From: Natronomonas moolapensis 8.8.11
Lineage (GTDB): Archaea; Halobacteriota; Halobacteria; Halobacteriales; Haloarculaceae
Reading direction: 5' to 3'
Length of the DNA stretch: 64,000 bases
Assembly: GCF_000591055.1 (NCBI RefSeq)
Contig: NC_020388.1
Location: forward strand, 2,108,001-2,172,000
Shown in pieces: positions 8,860 to 17,669 of this stretch; position 1 is the stretch's first letter; each line of letters starts with the position of its first letter. The notes beneath the pieces were generated by a model. The model worked only from the letters and a program-made list of their open reading frames with translations. It had not been told where the DNA came from and did not search any database. The position numbers and the translations under genes are program-made.

Positions 8860-11118
8860 CTACTCCGCGTTGGACTGGGCGTCGACGACGGCGACGCCGG
8901 CGAGGTTGACGATGTCTTTGACCTCGTCGCCGCGCTGGAGGACGTGAACGGGTTTGTCCATGCCGACCAGCATCGGCCCGATGGCTTCGGCCCCGCCCAA
9001 CCGCTGCAGCAGTTTGTACGCGATGTTGCCCGCCTCGAGGTTCGGAAACACCAACACGTTCGCCGGCTCATCGAGGTCGGAGAACCCGTAGGTCCCCTCG
9101 AGCATGTCCTCGACGACGGCGGTGTCGGCCTGCATCTCGCCGTCGACGGGGAACTCGACTTCGGGGTCCTCTCGGAGCTTTCGGGCCGCCTGTCGTGGTT
9201 TCTGTGTCCCTTCGTTGTCGACGCTGCCGAAATCGGAGTACGACAGAAGGGCCGCCCGCGGTTCGACGTTGAAGCGGCGGGCGAGGTCGGCCGTCTGTCT
9301 CGTCACCTCCTCGAGGACGTCCTCGTCGGGGGCCTGGTTGACAGTAGCGTCGGCGACGAACACCACCCGGTTTTTGAACGTCAGCATGTACACCCCCGCC
9401 GCGTACTCGGAGTCCTCGGCGGTGCCGACGACCGACAGCGGCGGCCGCAACGCCGAGGGGTAGTGATGCATCAGCCCGGTGAGCATAGCGTCGGCGTCGC
9501 CCATCTCCACCATCACGCTACCGAGGTAGTTGCCGTCCTCGATGAGTTCGTCGGCCTCGCGTCGGGTAACGCCCTTGCGTCGTCGGAGTTCGTAGAGCCG
9601 GTCGGCGTAGGGTGCGAGGTTCCCCTCCTCGGGGTCGACGATCTCGGGATCGAAGTCCAGACCGAGCCGTTCGGTGTGCGCCCAGATCTCCTCGCGGTCG
9701 CCGATGAGGATCGGTTCTGCGATCCCCTGGTCGACCAGCTGATAGGCGGCCCGGACCATCTTTTCGTCGTCGCCCTCGGCGAGGACGAGCCGCTTGGGGT
9801 CGCTTTTGGCCTTGTTCAACACCACTCGCATCATCTCGCGGGACTTCCCCAACCGCGCCTCGAGGCGCTCGGCGTACTGCTCCGAATCGAGGTCGTCGCG
9901 TGCGACGCCGCTTTCGACGGCCGCCTCCGCAACGGCGGGGGCGACCTCGAAGAGGACGCGCGGGTCGAGCGGTTTGGGGATGATGTACTCGGAGCCGAAC
10001 TGCAGCGGCTGGTCACCGTAGGCTTTGACGACGGCGTCGGGGACGTCCTGTTTGGCGAGGTCCGCCAGCGCCTCGGCGGCGGCGACTTTCATCTCCTCGT
10101 TGATTTCGGTGGCGCGGACGTCCAGGGCGCCCCGGAAGATGAACGGGAATCCGAGGACGTTGTTGACCTGATTCGGGTAGTCCGACCGGCCCGTCGCCAT
10201 GATCACCGTGTCCTCGCGGGCGCCCTTGGCCGCCTCGTAACGGATCTCCGGGTCCGGGTTCGCCATCGCGAAGATGATCGGATCCGACGCCATCGACCGC
10301 ACCATCTCCTCCGAGACGATCCCTCCTACCGACAGCCCCACGAACACGTCCGCGCCAGCCATCGCGTCCGCCAACTCGCCGCCCGCACCCGAACTCGCGA
10401 ACTCCCGTTTGAACTCGTTTATATCGCCCGCCGCCGCGCGGTCCTCGGTGATGATCCCCGAAGAGTCACACATCGTGATGTTGTCGGGGGCGGCCCCCAA
10501 GGAGACGTAGAATCGGGCGGTCGCGATGGCCGATGCGCCGGCGCCGGAGAAGACGATATCGAGGTTTTCGAGCGACTTTCCGGCGACCTCGGCCGCGTTG
10601 AGAAGCGCCGCCCCGGAGATGATGGCGGTGCCGTGTTGGTCGTCGTGGAACACGGGGACGTCCATCTCCTCGCGGAGCCGCGTTTCGATCTCGAAACACT
10701 CGGGGGCCTTGATGTCCTCTAGGTTGATTCCGCCGAACGTCGGCTCCATCGCCGCGACGGAGGTGACGATGTCGTCCGGGTCGTCTTGATCCAACTCGAT
10801 GTCGAAGACGTCGATGTCGGCGAAGCGCTTGAAGAGGACGCCTTTGCCTTCCATGACGGGTTTTGAGGCCTGGGCGCCGATGTCGCCCAGCCCGAGCACG
10901 GCGGACCCGTTCGAGACCACACCCACCATATTGCCCTTGGTGGTGTAGGTGTAGGCCCGTTCGGGATCGGCGGCGATCTCGTTGCAGGGGGCGGCCACCC
11001 CCGGCGAGTACGCCAACGAGAGGTCCCGCTGGGTGTTGGTCGGCTTCGTCGTCGAAATCTCGATTTTCCCCGGCGGGTCGATCCGGTGATACTCTAATGA
11101 ATCTTCATCTAATCCCAT
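8860..11118 (-). CDS. maeB: NADP-dependent malic enzyme, fused to a phosphotransacetylase-like domain
   Basis: 752 residues. The N-terminal ~430 residues are malic enzyme: '[15 protein letters not shown]', catalytic region '[19 protein letters not shown]', 'FHDDQHGTA' and NADP-binding '[12 protein letters not shown]'. The C-terminal ~320 residues resemble phosphate acetyltransferase ('[17 protein letters not shown]'), the normal MaeB two-domain build, where the second domain is regulatory. It decarboxylates malate to pyruvate with NADP reduction in the cytoplasm. The start [20 protein letters not shown] matches the family. The gene is single, between the ABC operon and a TnpB element. Confidence 0.95.
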   Translation of the reverse strand: MGLDEDSLEYHRIDPPGKIEISTTKPTNTQRDLSLAYSPGVAAPCNEIAADPERAYTYTTKGNMVGVVSNGSAVLGLGDIGAQASKPVMEGKGVLFKRFADIDVFDIELDQDDPDDIVTSVAAMEPTFGGINLEDIKAPECFEIETRLREEMDVPVFHDDQHGTAIISGAALLNAAEVAGKSLENLDIVFSGAGASAIATARFYVSLGAAPDNITMCDSSGIITEDRAAAGDINEFKREFASSGAGGELADAMAGADVFVGLSVGGIVSEEMVRSMASDPIIFAMANPDPEIRYEAAKGAREDTVIMATGRSDYPNQVNNVLGFPFIFRGALDVRATEINEEMKVAAAEALADLAKQDVPDAVVKAYGDQPLQFGSEYIIPKPLDPRVLFEVAPAVAEAAVESGVARDDLDSEQYAERLEARLGKSREMMRVVLNKAKSDPKRLVLAEGDDEKMVRAAYQLVDQGIAEPILIGDREEIWAHTERLGLDFDPEIVDPEEGNLAPYADRLYELRRRKGVTRREADELIEDGNYLGSVMVEMGDADAMLTGLMHHYPSALRPPLSVVGTAEDSEYAAGVYMLTFKNRVVFVADATVNQAPDEDVLEEVTRQTADLARRFNVEPRAALLSYSDFGSVDNEGTQKPRQAARKLREDPEVEFPVDGEMQADTAVVEDMLEGTYGFSDLDEPANVLVFPNLEAGNIAYKLLQRLGGAEAIGPMLVGMDKPVHVLQRGDEVKDIVNLAGVAVVDAQSNAE

Positions 11119-11230
11119 AGGGGTACGCCGTACAGCGACATTAAAAATGTACCTCCCGACGGCAACCGGCCCGACCCTGTTTTGTTCACCCCGACGGGGT
11201 CGATCCTAATACTGGTGGACGAACTCAATT

Positions 11231-11420
11231 GACATCCTCCTCCGCCTGAAGGCGGCGGAATCCCACGGCACCGCACCGCTGGATTGGGATATTAGGGTTT
11301 GCAGTCCACCACCTCTGTCCGAGGTTGGAATCCTCGGGAGAGGTCATGAAGGTAGACTTTGGGCTGTGCCAACCAGCCGGTACTCCTATCCCCACCCAAA
11401 TCGGGAGCAGACTCGGAGTT
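11231..11420 (-). ncRNA. Predicted omega/reRNA overlapping the tnpB 3' end
   Basis: TnpB proteins of this superfamily are known to bind an RNA transcribed across the 3' end of tnpB and the right end of the element, with the guide taken from flanking DNA just outside. By analogy the scaffold here would end at about 11231 on the minus strand, with the terminal hairpin at ~11241-11258, and the guide would be read from plus-strand bases below 11230. Boundaries are inferred; no structure was computed. Confidence 0.3.
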
Positions 11421-12611
11421 ACTTTGCTTCAACTCGAGACGGATGTTCTCCGCCCCATTCACGTCAGCGTTGAACGCCGCGTCACACGGCTCGCAGACAT
11501 ACAAGCCACGTTCGACACGCTGACTCTCGTCTTCTCTACCGCAGACGCAACACGTCTTGCTCGTGTCGCGCTCTGAAACCTCTACGACTTCGACACCCTC
11601 GACTTTGGCCTTGTATTCGAGGATGTTCGAGAACCTGTCGAACGCCCAGCCGTGCAGGTCGAGGTTCCCGTGTCGCCCCCAGTTCTTCGCCTCGCCGTTG
11701 TCGTCTTCACGGACACCACCGAGCTTCCCGATGTTGATACGCCCAACACCACGCTCGATACACGTCTCAACGATGTGTTTCGCTAACGAGTGGAAGAAGT
11801 GGGTGCGGCGCTCCGACCACTTCGCGTGGAGACGGGGCGCTTCTTTACCACCCGAGTCGTCGCACTTGGCGATTTCTTTCGGGAAGTAGTACCCGTCCTG
11901 TTTCAACCGGTTGCCGGGGTACAGGTCGGCTTGTTCAGTGCTGTATGCGACTGCCGCGAAGTTACAGATGCCGAGGTCGATACCCGCTGTCTCGTTTCCG
12001 GGTGCGGTGGGTGTCTCGATTTCATCCTTACAGACGAGATGCAGTTCCCAGCGCCTCTTTGCTTTGTCGTAGACGGCTCTGACCTGTTGTAAGTTCTCAA
12101 CAGTGACGCCGGGACGGGTTTCGTATTCGACAAGGATGTACTCCCATGCTTTCGGGTGTTCCTTGTGATTCGCGCCCTTTGAGAGACGGACACGGTTGTT
12201 CTTCGTGTCGTGTTTGATGCCGTTTTGTTTCCACGTCACCGTGCTACGCGGGTGTTCTTCGTGGACGCGGTTGCCGTGGTCATCGTAGTAGTTTTTCTTG
12301 CGGTAGCCGGGCGGATTCGCTCGATTATCAGACTTCCTCTTTTCGTACCACGAGTTGAAGGATTCAGCGAGTTCCTCCAGAACGCGCTGACTGGACTGCG
12401 AGTGCAATCCCTTGTACTTTGAGTGACCTTTCAACTCGTCTTTGAGGTCGCTGTGGTCTGGAATCTCACCCGTATCATCCCACTTTTGTCGAGAGTGGTA
12501 ATTAGCGACGTTCCAGAGTTTGCTGGCACTCCACCCGTGCCGGTCAAGCGGGTCCTCTACCTGTGAGTGGTTGAGGATTTTCGCCCGGTGGGTTCGATGG
12601 ATTTCCAGCAT
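11292..12611 (-). CDS. tnpB: RNA-guided endonuclease TnpB family protein
   Basis: 439 residues. RuvC-I 'GIDLGICNFAAVAY' (catalytic Asp), zinc ribbon 'CCVCGRED ... CEPCDAAF' and RuvC-III 'FNADVNGAENI' (Asp) are intact. The RuvC-II position reads 'VGRINIGKLGGVRED', where an acidic residue is usual in 'GDL' or 'EDL'; here it is Lys, so nuclease activity is uncertain. TnpB cuts the excision donor site with its reRNA and aids retention of the element. The N-terminal region 'HRTHRAKILNHSQVEDPLDR' is a typical haloarchaeal start. Confidence 0.9.
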   Translation of the reverse strand: MLEIHRTHRAKILNHSQVEDPLDRHGWSASKLWNVANYHSRQKWDDTGEIPDHSDLKDELKGHSKYKGLHSQSSQRVLEELAESFNSWYEKRKSDNRANPPGYRKKNYYDDHGNRVHEEHPRSTVTWKQNGIKHDTKNNRVRLSKGANHKEHPKAWEYILVEYETRPGVTVENLQQVRAVYDKAKRRWELHLVCKDEIETPTAPGNETAGIDLGICNFAAVAYSTEQADLYPGNRLKQDGYYFPKEIAKCDDSGGKEAPRLHAKWSERRTHFFHSLAKHIVETCIERGVGRINIGKLGGVREDDNGEAKNWGRHGNLDLHGWAFDRFSNILEYKAKVEGVEVVEVSERDTSKTCCVCGREDESQRVERGLYVCEPCDAAFNADVNGAENIRLELKQSNSESAPDLGGDRSTGWLAQPKVYLHDLSRGFQPRTEVVDCKP

Positions 12612-12906
12612 TCTGAACGCCTCTATAATCGCTTATACTCGCATTTGTTATAAAGGTTCGGTTTGAGAACGGTGGAATATCCAGCCGTGCTATCGGCGGT
12701 GGGTTGTGGAGGAGTTGTCGGATTCATCCTGCGGCTAAAGCCGCAGGTATTCTCCTTGCTCCCTATAACACCGGCACACGAGTGATCCGCCGGTCGCTCC
12801 GTCGAACGGCATGACCCTCATACGCCGTGTGTATATTCGTCTGTCTGTCTCGTCGGCTTCCGTTCCGGCTCGAACAATGCCCACTCACACTCTCGGTTCC
12901 GCGGAA

Positions 12907-12913
12907 TATATAT
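12907..12913 (+). promoter_or_regulatory. TATA box for ctaA (leaderless)
   Basis: TATATAT is centred 26 nt before the ctaA ATG at 12936, the haloarchaeal spacing at which transcription begins at or next to the start codon. The rest of the 12612-12935 gap is the left end of the TnpB element (to ~12758) and ~150 bp with no other recognisable feature. Confidence 0.6.
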
Positions 12914-12935
12914 CGGTCCGGAACCCATCCCCGTT

Positions 12936-13772
12936 ATGGACTTCCGACGGCTACTGCTCGTGACGACGGTCACGACGGCGATCACCGCGCTCATCGGGGT
13001 CATCACCGCGACGAGTGGCGCCGGGCTCACCTGCGAGGCCCGGTGGCCGCTGTGTGACGGCGCCGTCTTCGGACTCTTTCCGGCGAACTTCATGTCGTTC
13101 ATCGAGTGGTTTCACCGGCTCGTAGCGATGGTCACTGGCTTTTTGATCGTCGGATCGACGATCACCGCCTGGCGCGGCGCTGGCAGCCGGCGCGTCCGGT
13201 TCGCGACGCTCGTGGCGCTGCTTTTGACGCCGCTGCAAGTCGTCTTCGGCGCGTTCACCGTCCTCGTTCACGAGTTCGTGTTCGGCTACTCCGTGCTCGT
13301 GTTGACGCTCCACTTCAGTCTCGCGTCGCTCATTCTCGGGGCGCTCGTGGCGGCGACGGTGTGGACGTACGCCGACGGGAAAGCGGTCTCGACGACCCGA
13401 ATCCGGCAGGCCGGTGCCGTTGCGTTGTTGGTGTTTCCGATGATGGTCGCGCTCACCCCGCGGCTGTTTTTCAGCTTCGGAGAGGTCGTCCAGTTCAGCT
13501 ACTACGGGCTGGGGTTCGGACTGTTTTCGGCGCTGGTGGCACTCGCGCTGTGGAGCCGCGAGATCGGCTTCCGCGGCGTGTCGGCCGCCGGCGGCATCGC
13601 GGCAGTACTCGTCGTCGCCCAGCTCGTCGTGACGCGACAGGCGTTCGGCGACGCCGGACAGCTCCTCGTCGTCGGGCTCTCCTTCGTGGCGTTCGCGCTG
13701 ACGCTCGCCTCGGTGTACCGCGTCCGGACGGTCGCGACAGGGCCGAGCGCGTCGCCGCTGGCGAGCGATTGA
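12936..13772 (+). CDS. ctaA: Heme A synthase, COX15/CtaA family
   Basis: 278 residues, nearly all hydrophobic: about seven to eight membrane spans beginning at residue 5. Family signatures: 'TATSGAGLTCEARWPLCDG' after the first span (with the conserved Cys pair), 'EWFHRLVAMVTGF' (heme-ligand His) and 'VLTLHFSLASLIL' (second conserved His). It oxidises heme O to heme A in the membrane for terminal oxidases. It is short, as archaeal versions are. It stands alone next to the TnpB element. Confidence 0.9.
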   Translation: MDFRRLLLVTTVTTAITALIGVITATSGAGLTCEARWPLCDGAVFGLFPANFMSFIEWFHRLVAMVTGFLIVGSTITAWRGAGSRRVRFATLVALLLTPLQVVFGAFTVLVHEFVFGYSVLVLTLHFSLASLILGALVAATVWTYADGKAVSTTRIRQAGAVALLVFPMMVALTPRLFFSFGEVVQFSYYGLGFGLFSALVALALWSREIGFRGVSAAGGIAAVLVVAQLVVTRQAFGDAGQLLVVGLSFVAFALTLASVYRVRTVATGPSASPLASD

Positions 13773-13896
13773 TCGGCGCGACACCCGCCCGACGCCCGCA
13801 CCTCGCCGACCCACGTCGCCCCCGAGCGGTCAGTCGATACGTTCCGGCCGGTCGAGGCGACCAACGCTTATGCGGACGCAGGCCTATCGACTACGT

Positions 13897-14175
13897 ATGA
13901 GTGACGTACTCGACGACGAGGCGATCGAGGCGGGACTTCCGGACGGATGGACACGCGACGGCGACGAGATCGCCCGGACCTTCGAGTTCGACTCCTATCT
14001 GGAGGGCGTCGGGTTCGCCTCCGGGGCGGCTGGCATCGCCGAGGAGGCGTTTCACCATCCCGAGATGACGATCGGCTGGCGCGAGGTCGAGGTCCGGTTG
14101 ACGACCCACGACGCCGGCGGAATCACCGGGAAGGATCTCGACCTCGCGGCTCGGTTCGACGAGCTGGCCGGGTGA
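13897..14175 (+). CDS. 4a-hydroxytetrahydrobiopterin dehydratase (pterin carbinolamine dehydratase)
   Basis: 92 residues from ATG 13897. The family core is present: 'GWTRDGDEIARTFEFDSY', then 'AEEAFHHPEM' (catalytic His pair), 'VEVRLTTHDAGGIT' and 'DLDLAARFDEL'. The enzyme dehydrates 4a-hydroxy-tetrahydropterin and can act in molybdopterin or folate-related metabolism. Length is normal for the family. The upstream start at 13870 would add nine residues not seen in the family. It is a cytoplasmic protein and stands alone. Confidence 0.9.
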   Translation: MSDVLDDEAIEAGLPDGWTRDGDEIARTFEFDSYLEGVGFASGAAGIAEEAFHHPEMTIGWREVEVRLTTHDAGGITGKDLDLAARFDELAG

Positions 14176-14258
14176 GGACCGACGACGGCCCGAACCGGAT
14201 TTGATGTCCCACAGTTCGAAGGCTGTGGACGTATTCGGGGTTCGCGGCTACCACGGGT

Positions 14259-14660
14259 ATGTCCGGCCACAACGCGACGGAGGCTGCGACCGAAACGGCG
14301 ACCGACGACGGGACCCTCCCGGAACTCGAATCCGTTCGCCCGCGCGCGACGACCGCCGACGGCGATCCGACCGTCGAGATCCGGTTCGAAAACGGTGCGA
14401 CGATCTGCTATCGGGCGGCCGACGACGGGATCGAGGAGGCGTGGATCGCTCCCGGCGAGACCGAGCCGACGCGGTCACACGCCGCCGACTTGCCGAGCGT
14501 GGGGGATGACACCCCGACGAGGAGCGCGCTCTCGGATCGCGCCCTGTGTACGGTCGCGTCGTATCTCTCCTTCGACGACCGTCGCCGCGCCGCGTTCTCG
14601 TGGGGGGACGCGAACGTCTCGGTGTTGCTGGGCGAGACCTCGAACGACGAAGCGGAGTGA
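14259..14660 (+). CDS. Hypothetical haloarchaeal protein
   Basis: 133 residues. An acidic, Thr/Ala-rich start (MSGHNATEAATETATDDG) is followed by a compact domain of strands ('TVEIRFENGATICYRAADDG', 'AAFSWGDANVSVLLGE'). There is no membrane segment and no known catalytic motif. It is followed, after a ~70-bp gap, by the DUF2240 gene on the same strand. Function unknown. Confidence 0.6.
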   Translation: MSGHNATEAATETATDDGTLPELESVRPRATTADGDPTVEIRFENGATICYRAADDGIEEAWIAPGETEPTRSHAADLPSVGDDTPTRSALSDRALCTVASYLSFDDRRRAAFSWGDANVSVLLGETSNDEAE

Positions 14661-14729
14661 GCGGGCACTCCCGCCACCGGGTGCAGACGGGACCGACGGC
14701 TATTTTACTGGCCGAACGGACGGATGGGT

Positions 14730-15170
14730 ATGAGTCTCCGGACGGCTGTCGCCGCCCCGTTCCGTGAGGAAGGGGACACGCGGATGGGCGAGAGCGCGTT
14801 CGTCGTCGCGCTCTCGCTCGACCGCGATTGGTTCTCGCCGGATCAAGCAAAGCGGCTGATCGACGTCGCCGCCAGCGAGGGGCTGCTCCGGCGCGAGGAC
14901 GGAACGCTCGAGGCTCGTTTCGATCCACAGGAGACGGCGGTCCCGGACGGGTTCGAGCCGGACGAGTCGATCCTACGGAAGCGTTCGACGTTCGAGCGTC
15001 TCCTCGGTACCCTCGTTGAGGCAGGCGAGGACAAACAAGAGGCGGTCGCGGCGATCAACGGCCTCCAGTCGGACCTCGCGGTCACCGTCGAAGCCGCCGC
15101 CGCCCTCTACGCCCACCGCCGGGGTATCGACGTCAGCGACCTCGCGGGCACCGCGCGGAGGGAACTGTAG
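14730..15170 (+). CDS. DUF2240 family protein
   Basis: 146 residues from ATG 14730 (MSLRTAVAAPFREEG). It contains a winged-helix-like N-terminus ('SPDQAKRLIDVAASEGLLRR'), a short middle ('FDPQETAVPDGFEPDES') and a helical C-terminus ('AAALYAHRRGIDVSDLA'). I recognise it as the archaeal DUF2240 family, of unknown function. Its stop codon shares one base with the GTG start of the next gene, indicating translational coupling. An ATG two codons upstream (14724) is also possible. Confidence 0.75.
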   Translation: MSLRTAVAAPFREEGDTRMGESAFVVALSLDRDWFSPDQAKRLIDVAASEGLLRREDGTLEARFDPQETAVPDGFEPDESILRKRSTFERLLGTLVEAGEDKQEAVAAINGLQSDLAVTVEAAAALYAHRRGIDVSDLAGTARREL

Positions 15171-15601
15171 TGGTTACCGACGAAATTCTCGACGGGACGC
15201 GCATCGGTCGGCTGTTTTCTTCGGAGGTTCACGGTCACGAACGCGGCGCGTTGGGGCGTCTCGGGGTCACCGAGGCGGACCCAGACGTCGAGGCGGCCGA
15301 AGGCGGCGCGTTCGCGTTCGCCGTCGCCCTCGACGATGGAGGGGACGGGGACGCGGGTGATTTAACTGGGGTCGAACGGCGGATCGCCGAGGCGTACGTT
15401 CACCCCGACCGGCTCCGGATCGAGTTTCTCGTCGAAGCGAAGACGGCCGCCGAAGCCGGGGCGACGGCGGGGCTCAGAGTCCGGCCGAAGGCCGTCGAGC
15501 CGCCGCGGACACTGGTTTTCGTCGAGCGCGCCGCGGACGCGAAGGCAGGACTACGCGTCGTCCGCGACGTCGCCAAAGCGGTCCTCGATGACGTCGGGTA
15601 G
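15170..15601 (+). CDS. Conserved haloarchaeal hypothetical protein
   Basis: 143 residues from GTG 15170, whose first base is the last base of the upstream stop. Its content is mainly alternating strands and helices ('RIEFLVEAKTAAEAGATAG', 'RTLVFVERAADAKAGLRVV'), cytoplasmic, with no recognised motif. Its last 51 bp overlap the end of the convergent HAD-family gene. Coupling to the DUF2240 gene suggests a shared role, unknown. Confidence 0.6.
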   Translation: MVTDEILDGTRIGRLFSSEVHGHERGALGRLGVTEADPDVEAAEGGAFAFAVALDDGGDGDAGDLTGVERRIAEAYVHPDRLRIEFLVEAKTAAEAGATAGLRVRPKAVEPPRTLVFVERAADAKAGLRVVRDVAKAVLDDVG

Positions 15602-16216
15602 CGCGGCCAACGCCGAGCGCCGGAGGGTCGCGTCGGCGTCGGGATGTTGCTCCGGGCCGCCCGGGTACCGCAGCTGGACGGTCCTGAAGCCCGCGTCGAC
15701 AGCTCCTGCGACATCGCGTTCGGGATCGTCGCCGACGTAGACGGCGTCGCCGGGGTCGACGCCGAGTTCGTCGGCGATCGCCTCGAAGCCCCGGCGATCC
15801 GGTTTCGGGGCCCCGATCGGCCCGGTGACGACGACGGCGTCGAAGGCGTCTGTCCAGCCCAACCGCCGGAGCTTGTCGCGTTGGGTGCGACCGGGGCCGT
15901 CGGTCAACAGCCCGAGGCGGTATCGCCTCCGGAGCGTCTCGAGAACCGTCGCCGCGCCCTCTGTCGGAGTGAGCGCCTCGCCGATCGTCTCGCGGTACGC
16001 CCGGGTCAGCGCCGGGGCATCCGAACCGACGAGCGCGCCGAAGACGGGGAGTCGACTCTCGGCCCCGCTGTGTTCGCGGTGGGCATCGAGATACGCCTCG
16101 CGGTCGAACGACAGCGACACGCCGGCCCGGTCGGCGGCGGCCGCCAACAGCGCGGACCGGTCGCCGTCGGTCACCGCGAGCGTGTCGTCGAGGTCGAAGA
16201 CGACGGCCGTTAGCAC
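15551..16216 (-). CDS. HAD superfamily hydrolase
   Basis: 221 residues from GTG 16216. HAD motif I 'VVFDLDDTLAVTDGD' (nucleophile Asp), motif II 'GLLTDGP', motif III Lys in 'GAPKPDRRGF' and motif IV 'VYVGDDPERDVAGA' are present, with a helical cap between I and II. It is a cytoplasmic phosphatase of phosphoglycolate-phosphatase type; the substrate is not readable. A TATA box at ~16240-16248 (minus strand) lies ~28 nt before the GTG, so the mRNA is probably leaderless. The 3' end overlaps the convergent gene by 51 bp. Confidence 0.88.
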   Translation of the reverse strand: MLTAVVFDLDDTLAVTDGDRSALLAAAADRAGVSLSFDREAYLDAHREHSGAESRLPVFGALVGSDAPALTRAYRETIGEALTPTEGAATVLETLRRRYRLGLLTDGPGRTQRDKLRRLGWTDAFDAVVVTGPIGAPKPDRRGFEAIADELGVDPGDAVYVGDDPERDVAGAVDAGFRTVQLRYPGGPEQHPDADATLRRSALAALPDVIEDRFGDVADDA

Positions 16217-16362
16217 GGGATCGGCTTCGACGGCCCGAAATATATATTATCCGGCGCGGGAGGCGGCGGTCGTCGGCCAGCGTCCGACTCGCGTCCGGGC
16301 GATGGGCGGTTCGCGACCGACCGAACAGGAGCACTTTTGATCGCACGCCGACAGCCGCACGT

Positions 16363-17172
16363 ATGGTGTTCTTCGAGGCGCTCGATGCCCGGATCGAAGC
16401 GGCCGACAGCGTCGTCTCCGTCGGGCTCGACCCCGACCCGGCCCGTCTACCGTCGTTTCTCGACGCTGAGCTGCCGCGGTGGGCGTTCAATCGCCGGGTC
16501 ATCGACGCGACGCACGAACACGCCGCCTGTTATAAACCGAACGCGGCGTTTTATGAGGACCCCGACGGCTGGCGCGCGCTGGCGGAGACGATCGCCTACG
16601 CCCACGGGAAGGACGTCCCCGTCCTGTTGGACGCAAAACGCGGCGACATCGGCAACACCGCCAGACAGTACGCGAGCGCGCTCAACCCCGACGGTCTCGA
16701 CGCCGACGCGATCACCGTCAACCCGTATATGGGCCGGGACACGCTGGAGCCGTATCTGTCCCGCCCCGAGAAGGGCGTCTTCGTTCTCTGTCGGACCTCG
16801 AACAGCGGCGGAGCGGACTTCCAGAAGCTCGACGTCGGCAACGACAAGCCGCTGTATCAGTACGTCGCCGAACGGTGTGCGGCGTGGGACGAACACGACA
16901 ACGTCGGGTTGGTCGTCGGCGCGACGGCACCGGAGGAGCTAGAGCGGCTACGCGATGCTGTCGACCGCCCGTTTCTCGTGCCCGGCGTCGGTGCCCAGGG
17001 CGGCGACGCCGAGGCGGCCGTCGAGTACGGCCTCGCCGGCGGCGTCGGGTTGGTGAACTCCTCGCGCGGGATCATTTTCGCCGGCGAGGGGGCCGACGAC
17101 GAGAGCGCGTACTTCCGGGCCGTCGGAGACGCCGCAAGGAAACTCAAACGACGGCTCAACGAGTTCCGGTAG
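16363..17172 (+). CDS. pyrF: Orotidine 5'-phosphate decarboxylase (type 2)
   Basis: 269 residues. The last step of UMP synthesis: decarboxylation of OMP. Visible: 'VSVGLDPDPARLP', 'ACYKPNAAFYE', catalytic 'VLLDAKRGDIGNTA' (Lys and Asp) and the phosphate-binding 'LVPGVGAQGGDAEAAVEYG' with 'VNSSRGIIF'. The length fits the longer type-2 form. No pyrimidine neighbour is in the window. A weakly T-rich stretch follows the stop. Confidence 0.95.
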   Translation: MVFFEALDARIEAADSVVSVGLDPDPARLPSFLDAELPRWAFNRRVIDATHEHAACYKPNAAFYEDPDGWRALAETIAYAHGKDVPVLLDAKRGDIGNTARQYASALNPDGLDADAITVNPYMGRDTLEPYLSRPEKGVFVLCRTSNSGGADFQKLDVGNDKPLYQYVAERCAAWDEHDNVGLVVGATAPEELERLRDAVDRPFLVPGVGAQGGDAEAAVEYGLAGGVGLVNSSRGIIFAGEGADDESAYFRAVGDAARKLKRRLNEFR

Positions 17173-17261
17173 GCCGTCGGTGGTCAGGTGTGTCGGTGGT
17201 CTGAGAGACGTCCGAAAGCCGACGGACAAAGGCCGGGGCGGAAAAGAGAATCAAGGGACAA

Positions 17262-17522
17262 TTAAACCGCGAGCGGGCCGGCCGAGGAGTCGTCGCCGTC
17301 AGCGAGGTGGTAGTTCGACTTCCGGGCGTCCATGAGGTAGACCGACTCCTCGACGACGTCCGCCGACTCGAGTTTTTTCAGCGCGTGTCGGACGGTTCGC
17401 TGTGGGAGCAACGACGCGTCGGCGAGTTGGGCCTGCGTCATCGCGCCCTCGTACTGGAGAGTCTTATATACGAGTTTGGCACTCGGTGGGAGCGACGCAA
17501 CTGCTGATTCGATGTCTGCCAT
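17262..17522 (-). CDS. Small winged helix-turn-helix regulator
   Basis: 86 residues from ATG 17522. A single winged-helix fold: 'LPPSAKLVYKTLQYEGAM', recognition helix 'LPQRTVRHALKKLESADVV' and wing 'ESVYLMDARKSNYHLAD'. It is like MarR/TrmB-type one-domain proteins frequent in haloarchaea. A TATA-like GTATTAAT at ~17549-17556 (minus) is ~29 nt before the start, and a second at ~17592-17600 lies further up. Target genes unknown. The IS630 element is inserted ~150 bp upstream, so its promoter is still intact. Confidence 0.8.
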   Translation of the reverse strand: MADIESAVASLPPSAKLVYKTLQYEGAMTQAQLADASLLPQRTVRHALKKLESADVVEESVYLMDARKSNYHLADGDDSSAGPLAV

Positions 17523-17669
17523 ATGTTTCTGAACACGCCCCACTTCATTAATACTCGGTCGGTCGGACGAGCCGCACACACGAGGGGAACAGGTATATAT
17601 ACACACTTGTAATTGGCCGAAACACGGGCCAGAGGCGGGTGGGAGAGACTGTTCGACGAGCCGGATTCA

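Larger units (their letters stand above)
11230..12758 (-). mobile_element. IS200/IS605 superfamily (IS1341-type) element with tnpB only
   Basis: The element carries one gene, tnpB, read on the minus strand. The end beyond the tnpB stop begins TGACATCCTCC with hairpin CCGCCTGAAGGCGG; the end before the tnpB start has hairpin GCGGCTAAAGCCGC followed by TATTCTCCTTG. The same ends occur at 1077-1401. No tnpA (Y1 transposase) is present, so mobility depends on a transposase supplied elsewhere. No target duplication is visible, as expected for this superfamily. Exact tips are estimated by comparing the two copies. Confidence 0.8.

Noticed and set aside
8761-10722. Long open frame antisense to maeB (over 600 codons)
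   Set aside because: High G+C haloarchaeal genes leave long open frames on the other strand; the translation is Arg/Val/Asp-rich with no family features, and maeB on the minus strand is unmistakable.
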